64,000 nucleotides of DNA from Bacteroidota bacterium (GCA_016711825.1 JADJSG010000011.1:186001-250000); one strand, 5' to 3'; positions 9,615-20,096 are shown, numbered from the stretch's first letter. A program made the numbers and translations. The notes: generated from the letters alone by a model not told the origin.

Positions 9615-9753
9615 TTCAAATTGCAAATCGTTGCTACCTCATGGTTTTACAAGTAGGGCCCAGAGAGGACAAGGACATAACTGTGCTCATAGATGAATGA
9701 GTTCAATACGATAGCAGTTGAAAGTTGTTTATTATAAAGGATGAAGACTTCTC

Positions 9754-9999
9754 TTAAGCAATCACGATTGAATAATTTTCCATCACCATATTATACAACA
9801 TTTTTTTGCAGGCCTGGTCAGCAATCTCATAGGCTGATTCCTGATCATTGGCCTCTATACTTAAAGTGATATGTTTGCCAATACGTACATCTTGTATTTG
9901 TTGTAATGAAAGTTTATGTAAACTTTCATTGACAGCTTTCCCTTGTGGGTCAAGAAGTTCTTTCAGAGGCATAATGGTAATGTGAGCTGTAAATATCAT
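9754..9999 (-). CDS. purS: Phosphoribosylformylglycinamidine synthase subunit PurS
   Basis: 81 residues, the standard size of PurS. Its small alpha-beta fold bridges PurL and PurQ in the three-subunit FGAM synthase, step four of purine synthesis. Recognisable phrases are TAHITIMPLKELLDPQGKAV at the start, then DVRIGKHITLSIEA and a CKKMLYNMVMENYSI end. Its ATG overlaps the stop of pssA by 4 bp, so the two are translationally coupled; purL and purQ are not nearby. Confidence 0.88.
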   Translation of the reverse strand: MIFTAHITIMPLKELLDPQGKAVNESLHKLSLQQIQDVRIGKHITLSIEANDQESAYEIADQACKKMLYNMVMENYSIVIA

Positions 10000-10757
10000 T
10001 GTTGTGAAGGTTTATAAGCAATAGATAAAATAATATATAATAAAAAGGAAAAAGGAATACTAAGGGATTTTAGAAATGGCAGGGATACCAAGGTAAGCAA
10101 TATCCATGCTAATTGAGCCCAATATTTTTTTACTGAAAATGCATGAAATTTTAATGTAAACAAACGAAGCTTGCTGACCATCAACCAACACAATACGGCA
10201 ATGATGCCATATAGAATCCACTCGTTTTGCATCATCATACCAATACCTAATGGATTGTATAGATTGATCAGAGGAAAAGAAGCCACTACCAAGCCAATAG
10301 CAGGTATAGGAACACCAGTAAATTGTGATGTAGTAGAAGGTGCATTATTAAACCTCGCCAAACGCAATGCCCCGAAGCAAGCCAGTAAAAAAGCCGGGGC
10401 CACGGCAATCATCGACACATCAATAGCATGGGGTTTGGCCATATAGGCTGCCCATATCATTTTGAATAAAATCATGGAAGGTGCCACCCCAAAACTCACT
10501 ACATCGGCTAGCGAATCTAGATCTTTACCTATGGGAGAATGCACGCCCAACCATCGCGCAACCATGCCATCAAACAAATCGAAAATAGCTGCAATAAAAA
10601 TAAACAAACTGCCATAATAAGCTTGTGAAGTACCACTTACCCAATATTGTTCCCCATTGATTTCATTTACAAAAGGCTGTGAATTGAGTATAAATGCAAT
10701 AGCGATACATCCGCAAAATAAGTTGGCAAGGGTTAAAATATTGGGGAGATGTTTCAT
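9996..10757 (-). CDS. pssA: CDP-diacylglycerol-serine O-phosphatidyltransferase
   Basis: 253 residues from the ATG at 10757 (MKHLPNILTLANLFCG); an upstream TTG at 10775 adds only six residues and is less likely. The integral membrane enzyme makes phosphatidylserine, precursor of phosphatidylethanolamine. The CDP-alcohol phosphotransferase signature D-x2-DG-x2-AR-x8-G-x3-D-x3-D is intact (D60, D63, G64, A67, R68, G77, D81, D85). Several hydrophobic helices surround it, including the last about 60 residues. It overlaps purS by 4 bp. No psd gene is in the window. Confidence 0.93.
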   Translation of the reverse strand: MKHLPNILTLANLFCGCIAIAFILNSQPFVNEINGEQYWVSGTSQAYYGSLFIFIAAIFDLFDGMVARWLGVHSPIGKDLDSLADVVSFGVAPSMILFKMIWAAYMAKPHAIDVSMIAVAPAFLLACFGALRLARFNNAPSTTSQFTGVPIPAIGLVVASFPLINLYNPLGIGMMMQNEWILYGIIAVLCWLMVSKLRLFTLKFHAFSVKKYWAQLAWILLTLVSLPFLKSLSIPFSFLLYIILSIAYKPSQQ

Positions 10758-10964
10758 GAAATAATTGAGAGGCAAATATAAATAAAAAATGTTTGTGGCG
10801 TGAATTATTTAGCACAAGGTAGATATGGCAACCAAACGCAAATGATTTTTTTCCAAAGTTTATGAAATGATGTATAAATGATTATAACAGTCCATTCTTT
10901 TAAAGAACTATTGTTTTACGCATGGAGGACGTTTAAAATTCCTGGATTAGTATAAATCAATTTT

Positions 10965-13900
10965 TTAAAAAGCTCTGCTCACCCCTAACTGCCATCGCCA
11001 TGCAAAGAAATCGGGTTGGGCAAATGGTGGTGCACTCAATAACAAAGGCATATCAAAACGAATAGTAAAGGGTGTGAATTTTTCAAAAGGGCCTAGTTTT
11101 TTGATGGTCAGTGCAGTGCCTATACCAGCATCAGCCCTCACCTTACTCCATTGCCTGGTGGCTTGTACATCGCTGATATTACTTAGGTTGAGCACACCTC
11201 TATTGATTAATCCTGCATCTGCAAACAAATACATATCAAGGTGAAAATAATCACGAAGATATTTTGGTTTAAACTTTATAAACCTATCAAATTCAATTTC
11301 TAAATTCATAGCAGCTCCACTCCTTCCTTTGTAGTTAACATATACAGTGCCATTATTATCGGCATCAATAGCATAGTAGCCATTATATCCTCTTAAGTTT
11401 AAACCACCACCTGCATGTAAGTTTGCAAAGCCATCTGTTTGAAAACCGCCCATGTTCAAGGGTATGATACCCTGTGAACGAGTAAATTTATTTTCCATCA
11501 TTTCTTCTGGGTTTGCTCCCTGCAAATACAATGCACTTTCGTGAGGGAGTTGATTGCCAAAACCTAAACGACCAAATACCCTTGTATGGATATCTAATTT
11601 TTTCCATGATTTATGATTGATTAATTCACCCTGCAGATAAGCATAAGCAGTATTAAAACTAGTTCGAGCGGTTAGGCTGGCGATTCCAAAACCAAAACGA
11701 TTGCGATAATTATTTTTGTATTGCAGTTGCAAGTAAGTATTTTTTTGTGTGGCAAGGGTTGCATTGCTATTGTCGAAACTACTCCATTCGGCTGGGGCAA
11801 ATAAATAGTTTTTGGTGATATTGCTTTTGCGATAAAAAGTATTGGCTTCGATTCTAAGTTGATTCCGTTCGTTGAGTTGGTAAAAACTATAAAGACCATG
11901 TTTTGCAAAACCTTCGATGAGTCTGCTTTCAAGCCCCCAACTGATTTTGTTATTTACTTTTTTCAAGGGTGTTTCATAACGCACAGTATAGTCGATGGGT
12001 GAAATGCCATTCCACCAGCTTTCGCCTTCAAAAGCCCTGTATTTTTGCAGGGATAACAAACGGGTATTGCACCAAACACTTACATACAATTTGCGTAAAT
12101 AATTTAAATAACTTCCATTAAAATTCACACCTACTTTAGCGCCATCTATTGCATTCCACCACAAATCAGGACGTATAAAAGCGGTATACTTTTTCCATGT
12201 AGGGGTATTGTTAACAAAGCTTTCCCACTTGAGATGAAGCGACTCAGGCGCCAACATCATACCGGGTCGTTTATAATTATCCATCATATCGATATCAGCC
12301 AATCGATAACTGGTATCGATTTGCACCCATTTGATACCACTTGGTATGGTTACTTTTGCGGTATAAGTAGGGTACAACAAATCCCAACCATACCATTTAG
12401 GTAATATTTTGTTTTTGGTTTTTTTCTGAAAATAATTGTTTGGTATGGTAAAACTATATTGTTCATTATTTTTGGCTTTCACGGTAAAATCAATGGGCAT
12501 TTGCATGTCTCCCCAACGTTTTAAGGTAATTTTATATTCATTATTTTTCAATGTTTTTTTAATCGACTTGATACCATAATCCACTGTTTTGGTGGTTTCG
12601 AGCCATTGATCAAAATACCAATTGAGGTCTTGATGGGTATACTCAATGATGCTTTGTCTAAAATCTTCAAAATAAGGATGTGCAAATTTCCATTTAGCTA
12701 CATAATGTTTCATGGCTTGCTGAAACAAAGAATCGCCTAATGTGTATTGCAAGTTATAGAGCATCGTAGCCGTTTTATGATACACATTGCTATAACCATT
12801 TTCGTGAGCAATCGCACTATGAAAATCGTTTGAGTGGGTATTGAGTGGCTTATCGTCATGTCGCATTGCATCAAACATATAACGGTTGTATACATTTCGA
12901 TCACGTGTCAGTTTAGGCTCGCGATGATTGCGTTTGTATTTATTTTTTTCTTTGGTTTCAATCATGGTATCCCCATCAATTCTGGTAAGTCCCCATGATG
13001 TCAAAAATTGTGTAAACCCTTCATCTAAAGCGGCTCTGTAGGTTTCATTATTTCCAATCATTCCATAAAACCAATTGTGGGCAATTTCGTGAACAAACAA
13101 CCCATGAAAATCGGGTTCGGCACCCCCATCAAGAGTCAGCATCGGATATTCCATACCATCATTGGCATCGGCAGCTACCATTTTAGGATATTCATACATG
13201 CCAAAATCTTCAGAAAAAGTTTGAATAATTTTTGCCACATAGGCTGACGCTGTTTGCCATTTGGCTGCATGCGATTCATTCACCAATGCGATACACCTTA
13301 CCCCGTTCCATACCGTTTCGCCTATACGATAAGCAGGGTCGGCCGTAAAGGCAAAGTCGTGTACATTGTTTGCGATATAATGCCATGTTTTGCGTTTTGT
13401 GCTATCATAAGGGATGATTGTTGAAGGTTTTTCATTCCAGGGTTTATTGGCAAAGTTTTTAATATCTAATTTTTTTCGCAATTCTGCTGGCAGCACTTCT
13501 TGTTCGTTTTGGATAGCGCCTGTGGCCTCTACGATATAATTATTTGCAAAATTTAATTTCACATCAAAAAGTCCATAGTCACCATAAAGTTCCTTGTTTA
13601 GATGTTGATCTGTATCCCATCCTTTTTTAATATCATAAACACTGATGCGCGGATACCAGTGCACGCCATTGAAATGGGGAAAGCCTGATGACATATACAC
13701 CGCCATTCGACGACGAAAGTCACCTGTATCGAAAAAGGTTGCAAACTTCATCGTAAATACGACAGACTCACCTGGTTTTAAAGGTTGAGGCAGATATACT
13801 TTCATGAGGGTATTATCGAGTTCAACCTTTACTTTTTTTCCATTCACTTGCATATCCTCCACCAAAGTACCAAGACCTTGTTGCTGGTATGTACCTAATC

Positions 13901-14225
13901 GACGTATGGGTTGATTGTTTACCCGATGTAACTCCTGCAAATACGAACCTTTGGTGAAGGCATTTTGGTATAAATGAAAGTAAACAAAAGGCAATGCATC
14001 AGGTGAATTGTTCCAATAGGTCAGCTCTTCAGTTGCTTCTATGACGCGTGTTTTTTCATCAATCCGGGCGTCAATTTTATACGCCACGTCTTGTTGCCAA
14101 TAGCCAGCGAATGGTTTTCTATTTTGCCAATAATGGGTATTTTCTGTTGAACGATAAGCGTTGTCATTTTGGGCAATCGCGCAGAGTGATATCTGCATAA
14201 TAACAAAAAGTAAAAAAAGGCGCAT
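10965..14225 (-). CDS. Large M1-type metallopeptidase with a probable C-terminal outer-membrane barrel
   Basis: 1086 residues. A signal peptide (1-19, ends CAIAQ) is followed by an M1-like domain to about residue 640. The zinc site HEIAHNWFYG...LDEGF gives H379, E380, H383 and E402. GMEYPMLTLDGG stands where GAMEN normally is. The remaining about 440 residues are rich in alternating aromatic/polar strands (WWNAIDGAKVGVNFNGSYLNYLRKLYVSVW, RFGFGIASLTARTSFNTAYAYLQG and others), and the protein ends in ...WRWQLGVSRAF, a terminal phenylalanine typical of outer-membrane barrels. I infer a peptidase domain tethered to its own barrel; there is no T9SS tail. It is monocistronic. Confidence 0.85.
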   Translation of the reverse strand: MRLFLLFVIMQISLCAIAQNDNAYRSTENTHYWQNRKPFAGYWQQDVAYKIDARIDEKTRVIEATEELTYWNNSPDALPFVYFHLYQNAFTKGSYLQELHRVNNQPIRRLGTYQQQGLGTLVEDMQVNGKKVKVELDNTLMKVYLPQPLKPGESVVFTMKFATFFDTGDFRRRMAVYMSSGFPHFNGVHWYPRISVYDIKKGWDTDQHLNKELYGDYGLFDVKLNFANNYIVEATGAIQNEQEVLPAELRKKLDIKNFANKPWNEKPSTIIPYDSTKRKTWHYIANNVHDFAFTADPAYRIGETVWNGVRCIALVNESHAAKWQTASAYVAKIIQTFSEDFGMYEYPKMVAADANDGMEYPMLTLDGGAEPDFHGLFVHEIAHNWFYGMIGNNETYRAALDEGFTQFLTSWGLTRIDGDTMIETKEKNKYKRNHREPKLTRDRNVYNRYMFDAMRHDDKPLNTHSNDFHSAIAHENGYSNVYHKTATMLYNLQYTLGDSLFQQAMKHYVAKWKFAHPYFEDFRQSIIEYTHQDLNWYFDQWLETTKTVDYGIKSIKKTLKNNEYKITLKRWGDMQMPIDFTVKAKNNEQYSFTIPNNYFQKKTKNKILPKWYGWDLLYPTYTAKVTIPSGIKWVQIDTSYRLADIDMMDNYKRPGMMLAPESLHLKWESFVNNTPTWKKYTAFIRPDLWWNAIDGAKVGVNFNGSYLNYLRKLYVSVWCNTRLLSLQKYRAFEGESWWNGISPIDYTVRYETPLKKVNNKISWGLESRLIEGFAKHGLYSFYQLNERNQLRIEANTFYRKSNITKNYLFAPAEWSSFDNSNATLATQKNTYLQLQYKNNYRNRFGFGIASLTARTSFNTAYAYLQGELINHKSWKKLDIHTRVFGRLGFGNQLPHESALYLQGANPEEMMENKFTRSQGIIPLNMGGFQTDGFANLHAGGGLNLRGYNGYYAIDADNNGTVYVNYKGRSGAAMNLEIEFDRFIKFKPKYLRDYFHLDMYLFADAGLINRGVLNLSNISDVQATRQWSKVRADAGIGTALTIKKLGPFEKFTPFTIRFDMPLLLSAPPFAQPDFFAWRWQLGVSRAF

Positions 14226-14247
14226 AGAAGTTTTTTTTCTGAATGCA

Positions 14248-14255
14248 CAAATTTA
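14248..14255 (-). promoter_or_regulatory. Probable -7 element (TAAATTTG) of the large M1 peptidase gene
   Basis: Minus-strand match to TAnnTTTG, 22 bp before the ATG at 14225. No clear -33 box at standard spacing. Confidence 0.35.
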
Positions 14256-14359
14256 GATTAAATATGTTGATTTATTAAATAGGGCTATTTATTATGCCAG
14301 CATCGATTGTTATTGATTATCAATGATTGGATATTAAATAACTGAATGGCTAGCCCTCA

Positions 14360-15220
14360 TTAGGATACGGGTATCAATTGTCCTTTCTTAGAGAAAATAA
14401 AATCACTATCTTTTCCTCGTTTCATACCTGTGGTTAAATCATTAAACATATCAGCATTGAGTGATACCTGAAATACCTTTTCGGTTCTAAAATTATACAT
14501 CGGCACGCCACTACGAACAAACAATTCAAACATAGCCGGTGGCATATATTTTCCCATATAACTTTGAAAATATAAATAAAAAATGGGGAGTCCAAGCACC
14601 TGCAATTGGGGAGAATTGTACTGTAAAAAGTTTTTTAAACTTGTGATATTATCAAATACATCAAAATGTTGAGCTTCCGATTTAATACATGCTTGCTGTA
14701 TGATTGTGGCCAAATGATTTAATTTGACTGAATAAACAACATTCCCATTTTTCTTTGGCACCACATATTGATTGCTTTCTGCCTGATAAAACAAATGATG
14801 AAAATTATTTATTTGTAGCGGAGGACTGCAAATACCTTGTACCCTCAAAATGGTGCATGGAATATCAGTACCCACAAAGAGTTGCTCAATCATGCCCTTA
14901 TGTTGTAAATACAAATTATCGGATGAAGCATATGCCCCAGGACTGGAAATCAAAATGATTTTTTCAAAACCAGCTTGTTTAATGTGTTTTGCAAGAATTT
15001 TTACTTGATTAATTTCAAATTGAAAAGTATCTAGGTATTTGTAATATTCCAGTCGTTGAAATGAATAGAGAAGGATTCGGTGGTTTCCAAAATTTAAAAT
15101 TCTTCCAACCGATTCATGATTTTCTATGCTCATGATATCCATTTGCGTGAGCGACTGTGTATTTGACAACTGTTTAAATAGCTGTTGCTCAACAGCACTA
15201 AATGCATGAACATATAACAT
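14360..15220 (-). CDS. Atypical SDR/NmrA-like protein
   Basis: 286 residues. The centre resembles extended short-chain dehydrogenase-like proteins: KIILISSPGAYASSDNLYLQHKGMIEQLF has the SDR serine (ISSPG) and a YxxxK (YLQHK), followed by PCTILRVQGICSPP, which is where extended SDRs carry a substrate-loop phrase. The N-terminus lacks the usual glycine-rich GxxGxxG dinucleotide loop, so NAD(P) binding is doubtful and a regulatory or degenerate role is possible. It lies 83 bp downstream of nuoN on the same strand and could be read through from the nuo genes. Function not recognised. Confidence 0.6.
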   Translation of the reverse strand: MLYVHAFSAVEQQLFKQLSNTQSLTQMDIMSIENHESVGRILNFGNHRILLYSFQRLEYYKYLDTFQFEINQVKILAKHIKQAGFEKIILISSPGAYASSDNLYLQHKGMIEQLFVGTDIPCTILRVQGICSPPLQINNFHHLFYQAESNQYVVPKKNGNVVYSVKLNHLATIIQQACIKSEAQHFDVFDNITSLKNFLQYNSPQLQVLGLPIFYLYFQSYMGKYMPPAMFELFVRSGVPMYNFRTEKVFQVSLNADMFNDLTTGMKRGKDSDFIFSKKGQLIPVS

Positions 15221-15303
15221 AGTAATGAACTTTTAAACGAAATTAAACACTTCGCATTACCAAATCATGATGTTAAACTTATTGAATTATGAACTTTCCG
15301 CTA

Positions 15304-16683
15304 TTAAAGTAAAAGTAAACCTGGGAGCAACCCTAATAAGATAAGAATGGCGGCATTGATGATGTACAAGACATTTTCAAAAGAGCTGGGCGTTGCTATA
15401 AGCTCGGCATCTCCATCTTTAAAATACATACTCATAATAACTTTGAAATAATAATAAGCGCTAATGGCAGCCATCAATACTGCAAAAATGACGATTCCAA
15501 TCATGTGCCCCTGCTCAACGGTGGCAGATAACAAAAAGTATTTAGCAAAAAAACCACCTGTCAGCGGAATACCTGCCAATGACAATAGGCAAATAGCAGT
15601 AGTAGCCGCCAATACTGGTTGACGTTTTGCCAATCCATTAAACCCTTCATACGTTTGGTCTTTCATTTTAATAATCGCTGCAAAAACACCAAATGAAGCC
15701 AAAGTATATACAACACTGTATAATAAAAGTCCTTTCCATGATGTAGTATTAAAGGCGTAAATGGCAAATAACATAAAACCCGCCTGGGCGATAGATGAAT
15801 AAGCCATCATACGTTTTACACTCTGCTGGTAAACTGCTGTGATATTCCCAATCAACAAGGTTAAGATTATCATGACTGCAATGGTCATTTGCCAGGTTTC
15901 ATTGATATTGCCAAACGAAAAATGAAATAGTTTGATAAAAGCCAGAAACACACTCACCTTTACGATCGTTGCCATAAATGGGGTAAATGCAGTTGGTGTT
16001 CCATCATATACATCCGGAGTCCAGAAATGCATTGGCGCAGCAGATACTTTAAAACCAAAAGCCACAATCAACAACATGATGCCACTAAATGATAGTGAAC
16101 TCATACTTTCGAGACTGACAAACTGCAAGGTAAATTTGTCGCTCATGATATCGAAACTACCTGAAGCACCATACAACAAAGTAATACCCATGAGTAAAAT
16201 ACCTGTACTGAAAGCCCCCATTAAAAAATACTTGAGCGAGGCTTCGTTGCTTTTAATATTTTCTTTGTCGCTACCGGCTAAAATGTATTGAGGTATCGAT
16301 AATATTTCAATACCTAAAAACATGATGAGTAGATTGCTAAATGAAGACAATAAATAGGCCCCACATAAAATAAAAAACAGTAAGGCGAAATACTCTGCAT
16401 CGTTTTTGCCAACTTCAGCAATATTTTTATGAAAAAGGAGCACATACATCAAGCCACAAGCAGTAATCAACACATTAAACCATGCCGAATAACTATCTAA
16501 ATGAATCATTCCAAAAAAAGATTGTTCACTTCCTGATACCAAGAATTTATCATAAAGGGTGGAAGCCAATAACCCTGTAAAAGCCACTAACGCTAATGCT
16601 TGTATTTGCTTACTTTTTCGGAAAAACAATCCCGAAAACATCATCAAAACACCCAATAAAGCTGATACTACTATAGCATTCAT
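15304..16683 (-). CDS. nuoN: NADH-quinone oxidoreductase subunit N
   Basis: 459 residues, a multi-pass antiporter-like subunit of the complex I membrane arm that contributes to proton pumping. Typical features are FILCGAYLLSSFSNLLIMFLGIEILSIPQYILAG, with the conserved glutamate of helix 5, then KYFLMGAFSTGILLMG, FKVSAAPMHFWTPDVYDGTPTAFTPFMA with its lysine and HFWxPDVY motif, and KRMMAYSSIAQAGFM. It is the last of four nuo genes, 25 bp after nuoM. Confidence 0.95.
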   Translation of the reverse strand: MNAIVVSALLGVLMMFSGLFFRKSKQIQALALVAFTGLLASTLYDKFLVSGSEQSFFGMIHLDSYSAWFNVLITACGLMYVLLFHKNIAEVGKNDAEYFALLFFILCGAYLLSSFSNLLIMFLGIEILSIPQYILAGSDKENIKSNEASLKYFLMGAFSTGILLMGITLLYGASGSFDIMSDKFTLQFVSLESMSSLSFSGIMLLIVAFGFKVSAAPMHFWTPDVYDGTPTAFTPFMATIVKVSVFLAFIKLFHFSFGNINETWQMTIAVMIILTLLIGNITAVYQQSVKRMMAYSSIAQAGFMLFAIYAFNTTSWKGLLLYSVVYTLASFGVFAAIIKMKDQTYEGFNGLAKRQPVLAATTAICLLSLAGIPLTGGFFAKYFLLSATVEQGHMIGIVIFAVLMAAISAYYYFKVIMSMYFKDGDAELIATPSSFENVLYIINAAILILLGLLPGLLLL

Positions 16684-16708
16684 TTGTATATATTTATTTT
16701 CTGTTCAA

Positions 16709-18148
16709 TTAATTCCCTGCAATTAAATTGGTGATTAGTGAAGGATAAAAACCTAAAACCAATATCAATAACATGATTAAAACCAATATAAACAATTCAT
16801 TATTTGATAAGTCTTTAAAATTTTCTGTGTTGGTATTTACATTGCCAAATGCCACTTTTCGTATCATAGACAAAGTATATACCGCTGCAAAAATAACACC
16901 CAAACCAGCCACCACTGTCAATGATACTCGATAAGGTGATGCGGCATTAAATACACCATTAAACATCATAAATTCACCTACAAACCCATTGGTTAAAGGT
17001 AGGGCAATGTTAGCCAGTGATATTAATACTAAAGCAATAGTAAAAGTAGGTGCCACTTTAGCAATGCCGCCCATTTGGTTTAAATCCTGGGTATTGAGTC
17101 GGTCTTCAAGGATACTTACGATAAACCACAAACCCATTATGTTGATACCATGATTAAACATTTGAACAATAGCACCTTGTATGCCCAATTCATGTTGTGA
17201 AAAGATAGCAGCACACATAAGTCCAACGTGGGCAATAGAAGAATAAGCTATTAAGCGTTTAATATTGGTTTGAACCATAGCTAAGCATGAAGCATACACA
17301 ATGCCAATCACAGACAATATCATGATGGTGTTCATCCAATAATCTGCCCCTAAAGTCAATACGGGTATCAGCCAAATAAGCACTGCAAACAAACCCATCT
17401 TAACCATCAACGCACTGAGTACGATCGTTACGGGTGTAGCACTTTGCTCATAAGCATCGGGCTGCCATGTATGAAAAGGAAATATTGGCATCTTTATGGC
17501 AAAAGCCACAAACATTAAACAGAATAACCATATCTGGCTCCCAAGCGGTAGGTTTCTGCCTGCTTCTACAAAACTATTCCATGCAAAAGAGTGAATATTG
17601 GTATGCTGATAGATATACAAAAGACTTACCAGCATCAATAAACTTCCTACAAAAGTGTAAACAAAAAACTTAAAGGTAACCGCAATTCTGCGCGAGCCAC
17701 CATACATGGAACTTAAAAAATAAACAGGTATCAGGGCTATTTCCCAAAAACCATAAAACAATAAGGCATCTTTGGCTATAAAAACACCCATCAATCCCAT
17801 TTGTGCCAGGGACATTAAACCATAAAATACGGATTTATTTTCACGTTTTTGATGATGAATGAATATATAAATCAAGGGAAAAGCCAAGGCAGTAAGCATT
17901 ACCATCAATAAAGCAAGTCCATGACTAATACCTATTGTAAATCGAGCACCGATATTTTCAATCCATTGTGCGTCAAAAGCAAACATCTCTGCATTGCGTT
18001 GTTGGGTATATAAAAAATAAATGCTTCCTGCAACAATTAAAGTACCAATTGAACTGATTATAGCTGTATAGCTTGCTTTTGACGATGGCGTCATGAAGGT
18101 GAGCAAACCACCAAGCAAAGGAATCAATATGAGTAATAGTATCAGCAT
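16709..18148 (-). CDS. nuoM: NADH-quinone oxidoreductase subunit M
   Basis: 479 residues, slightly shorter than the E. coli subunit. Antiporter-like proton channel of complex I. Landmarks are FYGFWEIALIPVYFLSSMYGG with the key glutamate, KFFVYTFVGSLLM, FAIKMPIFPFHTWQPDAYEQSATPVTIVLSALMVKMG, KRLIAYSSIAHVGLM and FNHGINIMGLWFI. It starts 35 bp after the nuoL stop, in the usual L-M-N order. Confidence 0.96.
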   Translation of the reverse strand: MLILLLILIPLLGGLLTFMTPSSKASYTAIISSIGTLIVAGSIYFLYTQQRNAEMFAFDAQWIENIGARFTIGISHGLALLMVMLTALAFPLIYIFIHHQKRENKSVFYGLMSLAQMGLMGVFIAKDALLFYGFWEIALIPVYFLSSMYGGSRRIAVTFKFFVYTFVGSLLMLVSLLYIYQHTNIHSFAWNSFVEAGRNLPLGSQIWLFCLMFVAFAIKMPIFPFHTWQPDAYEQSATPVTIVLSALMVKMGLFAVLIWLIPVLTLGADYWMNTIMILSVIGIVYASCLAMVQTNIKRLIAYSSIAHVGLMCAAIFSQHELGIQGAIVQMFNHGINIMGLWFIVSILEDRLNTQDLNQMGGIAKVAPTFTIALVLISLANIALPLTNGFVGEFMMFNGVFNAASPYRVSLTVVAGLGVIFAAVYTLSMIRKVAFGNVNTNTENFKDLSNNELFILVLIMLLILVLGFYPSLITNLIAGN

Positions 18149-18183
18149 TTTTTAAATATTCTATTCTGTTTTTCTTCTAAAAA

Positions 18184-20082
18184 TTATAATTTATTAACCC
18201 AAACCTGTATTACAAACAACACAATAATTCCAATTACCATCAGAAACATATAAAAGCCAACCAAACCACTTTGTAATAACCTAAATTTCTGACTGCCGAC
18301 TTGTATCATTTTACCCACCCCATTGACCAAGGCATCGATACCCGATTTCTCAATAAATTTTTCAAAAAAGACACTTAACTTATTTAGCGGATTTGTAATC
18401 ACAGATGCATATAATTCGTCGATATACCATTTGTTTTCAAAAAAAGTAGCAAGCCCTTTTGATTCATCCGCTGCATTGTATTTTTTAAACCCTAACCATG
18501 CGATCACAATACCTATTATACCAATAAGCACTGCAATACCCATCAGCACAAACTCTGTATTATGCGAAAGATGTTCTAAATGTTCAACGGGTACTAACAC
18601 TGTTTGTAATAACTGATTCAGTGCATGATGCCCACCCAATACTTCAGGCACTCCAATAAAACCGCCAGCTATAGATAAAACGGCTAGTACTACAAGGGGT
18701 ATTGTCATTAAGGCTGGACTTTCATGCAAATGTTCACGCTGATGCTCAGTACCTCTAAATGTTCCAAAAAAGGTCACAAACAATAATCGAAACATATAGT
18801 AAGCTGTCATTAAAGCCGCAAGCATACCAAGCGACCAAAACACTTTACCAAAGGCACCATGATTAAATATGTGCATCATAATTTCATCTTTCGAAAAGAA
18901 ACCACTCAATGGGGGAATACCTGCAATAGCGATACAACCAATTAAAAAAGTCAGGTAAGTAATTTTCATACTGCTTTTCAAACCACCCATTTTTCTGATA
19001 TCCTGTTCACCCCCTACTGCATGTATCACTGAGCCTGAACCTAAAAACAATAAAGCTTTGAAAAAGGCATGTGTGATAACATGGAAAACCGCTGCTGTAT
19101 AAGCACCTACCCCCAAAGCCATAAACATAAACCCTAACTGACTCACTGTTGAATAAGCCAATACTTTTTTAATATCGTTTTGACGGGTAGCAATGGTTGC
19201 TGCGACCAATGCGGTGGCCAATCCTATGATCAAGATTACTTGTTGAGCTTGTGGAGCCAGGGAATAAATAAAATTACTTCTGGTAATCATATAAACACCC
19301 GCCGTTACCATGGTAGCCGCATGTATCAAGGCCGAAACAGGTGTTGGACCTGCCATGGCATCGGGCAACCAAGTAAATAATGGAATCTGAGCACTTTTAC
19401 CCGTGGCACCTACAAAAAAGCACAATGCCACTGCTGTGATAAAAGAAGGATCGAGGTTACCTGTGGTAAATGCCGTTTGTAAAGTTGTAAAATCAAGGGT
19501 GCCCAATTTTGAAAACAATAGAAAAATACCAATTAAAAAACCCAAATCACCGATACGGTTCATCACAAAGGCTTTTTGCGCCGCTTTCGTATAATCGATA
19601 TTTTTATACCAAAATCCGATCAGTAAATAAGAACAAAGACCAACCCCTTCCCAACCAATAAACATGATCAGGTAATTGGCACCTAATACAAGCAAGAGCA
19701 TGGAAAAAACAAATAAATTGAGGTAGGAAAAAAACTTTGCAAAGCCATCATCGTGGCTCATATAGGAAATAGAGTAAAGGTGAATAAGAAAACCGATACC
19801 TGTAATGATTAATAAAAAAATACTACTTAATGCATCTACCTGAAATGCAAAAGGAATTTGCATTGAGCCAATATGTATAAAATCAAAAAGGTGTACCAAA
19901 ACGGGACCAGCAACAACACTCGATTTTACTTCAAAAAATACAAGTAAAGACACCACAAATGAAGCTAAAATAGCCAATGAAGCAATCCAACCTGCTGATT
20001 TACCTAACATATTACGACCCAAACCTGTAATCAAAAAACCGATTAATGGAAATAAAGGGACTAACCAAACCAAATTTGTCAT
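18184..20082 (-). CDS. nuoL: NADH-quinone oxidoreductase subunit L
   Basis: 632 residues from the ATG at 20082 (MTNLVWLVPLFPLIGF); a TTG two codons earlier is possible but not needed. Largest antiporter-like subunit of complex I. Visible are LFVFSMLLLVLGANYLIMFIGWEGVGLCSYLLIGFWY, KAFVMNRIGDLGF, KSAQIPLFTWLPDAMAGPTPVSALIHAATMVTAGVYM, KKVLAYSTVSQLGFMF and FHVITHAFFKALLFLGSGSVIHA. The C-terminal section (about 480-632) should contain the amphipathic lateral helix. It lies 14 bp after nuoK. Confidence 0.96.
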   Translation of the reverse strand: MTNLVWLVPLFPLIGFLITGLGRNMLGKSAGWIASLAILASFVVSLLVFFEVKSSVVAGPVLVHLFDFIHIGSMQIPFAFQVDALSSIFLLIITGIGFLIHLYSISYMSHDDGFAKFFSYLNLFVFSMLLLVLGANYLIMFIGWEGVGLCSYLLIGFWYKNIDYTKAAQKAFVMNRIGDLGFLIGIFLLFSKLGTLDFTTLQTAFTTGNLDPSFITAVALCFFVGATGKSAQIPLFTWLPDAMAGPTPVSALIHAATMVTAGVYMITRSNFIYSLAPQAQQVILIIGLATALVAATIATRQNDIKKVLAYSTVSQLGFMFMALGVGAYTAAVFHVITHAFFKALLFLGSGSVIHAVGGEQDIRKMGGLKSSMKITYLTFLIGCIAIAGIPPLSGFFSKDEIMMHIFNHGAFGKVFWSLGMLAALMTAYYMFRLLFVTFFGTFRGTEHQREHLHESPALMTIPLVVLAVLSIAGGFIGVPEVLGGHHALNQLLQTVLVPVEHLEHLSHNTEFVLMGIAVLIGIIGIVIAWLGFKKYNAADESKGLATFFENKWYIDELYASVITNPLNKLSVFFEKFIEKSGIDALVNGVGKMIQVGSQKFRLLQSGLVGFYMFLMVIGIIVLFVIQVWVNKL

Positions 20083-20096
20083 ACTCAATTATCTAT

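Noticed and set aside
14281..14357. Inverted AGGGCTA...TAGCCCT flanking a small ATTGAT/ATCAAT palindrome
   Set aside because: Arms are only 7 bp and 63 bases apart; likely chance.
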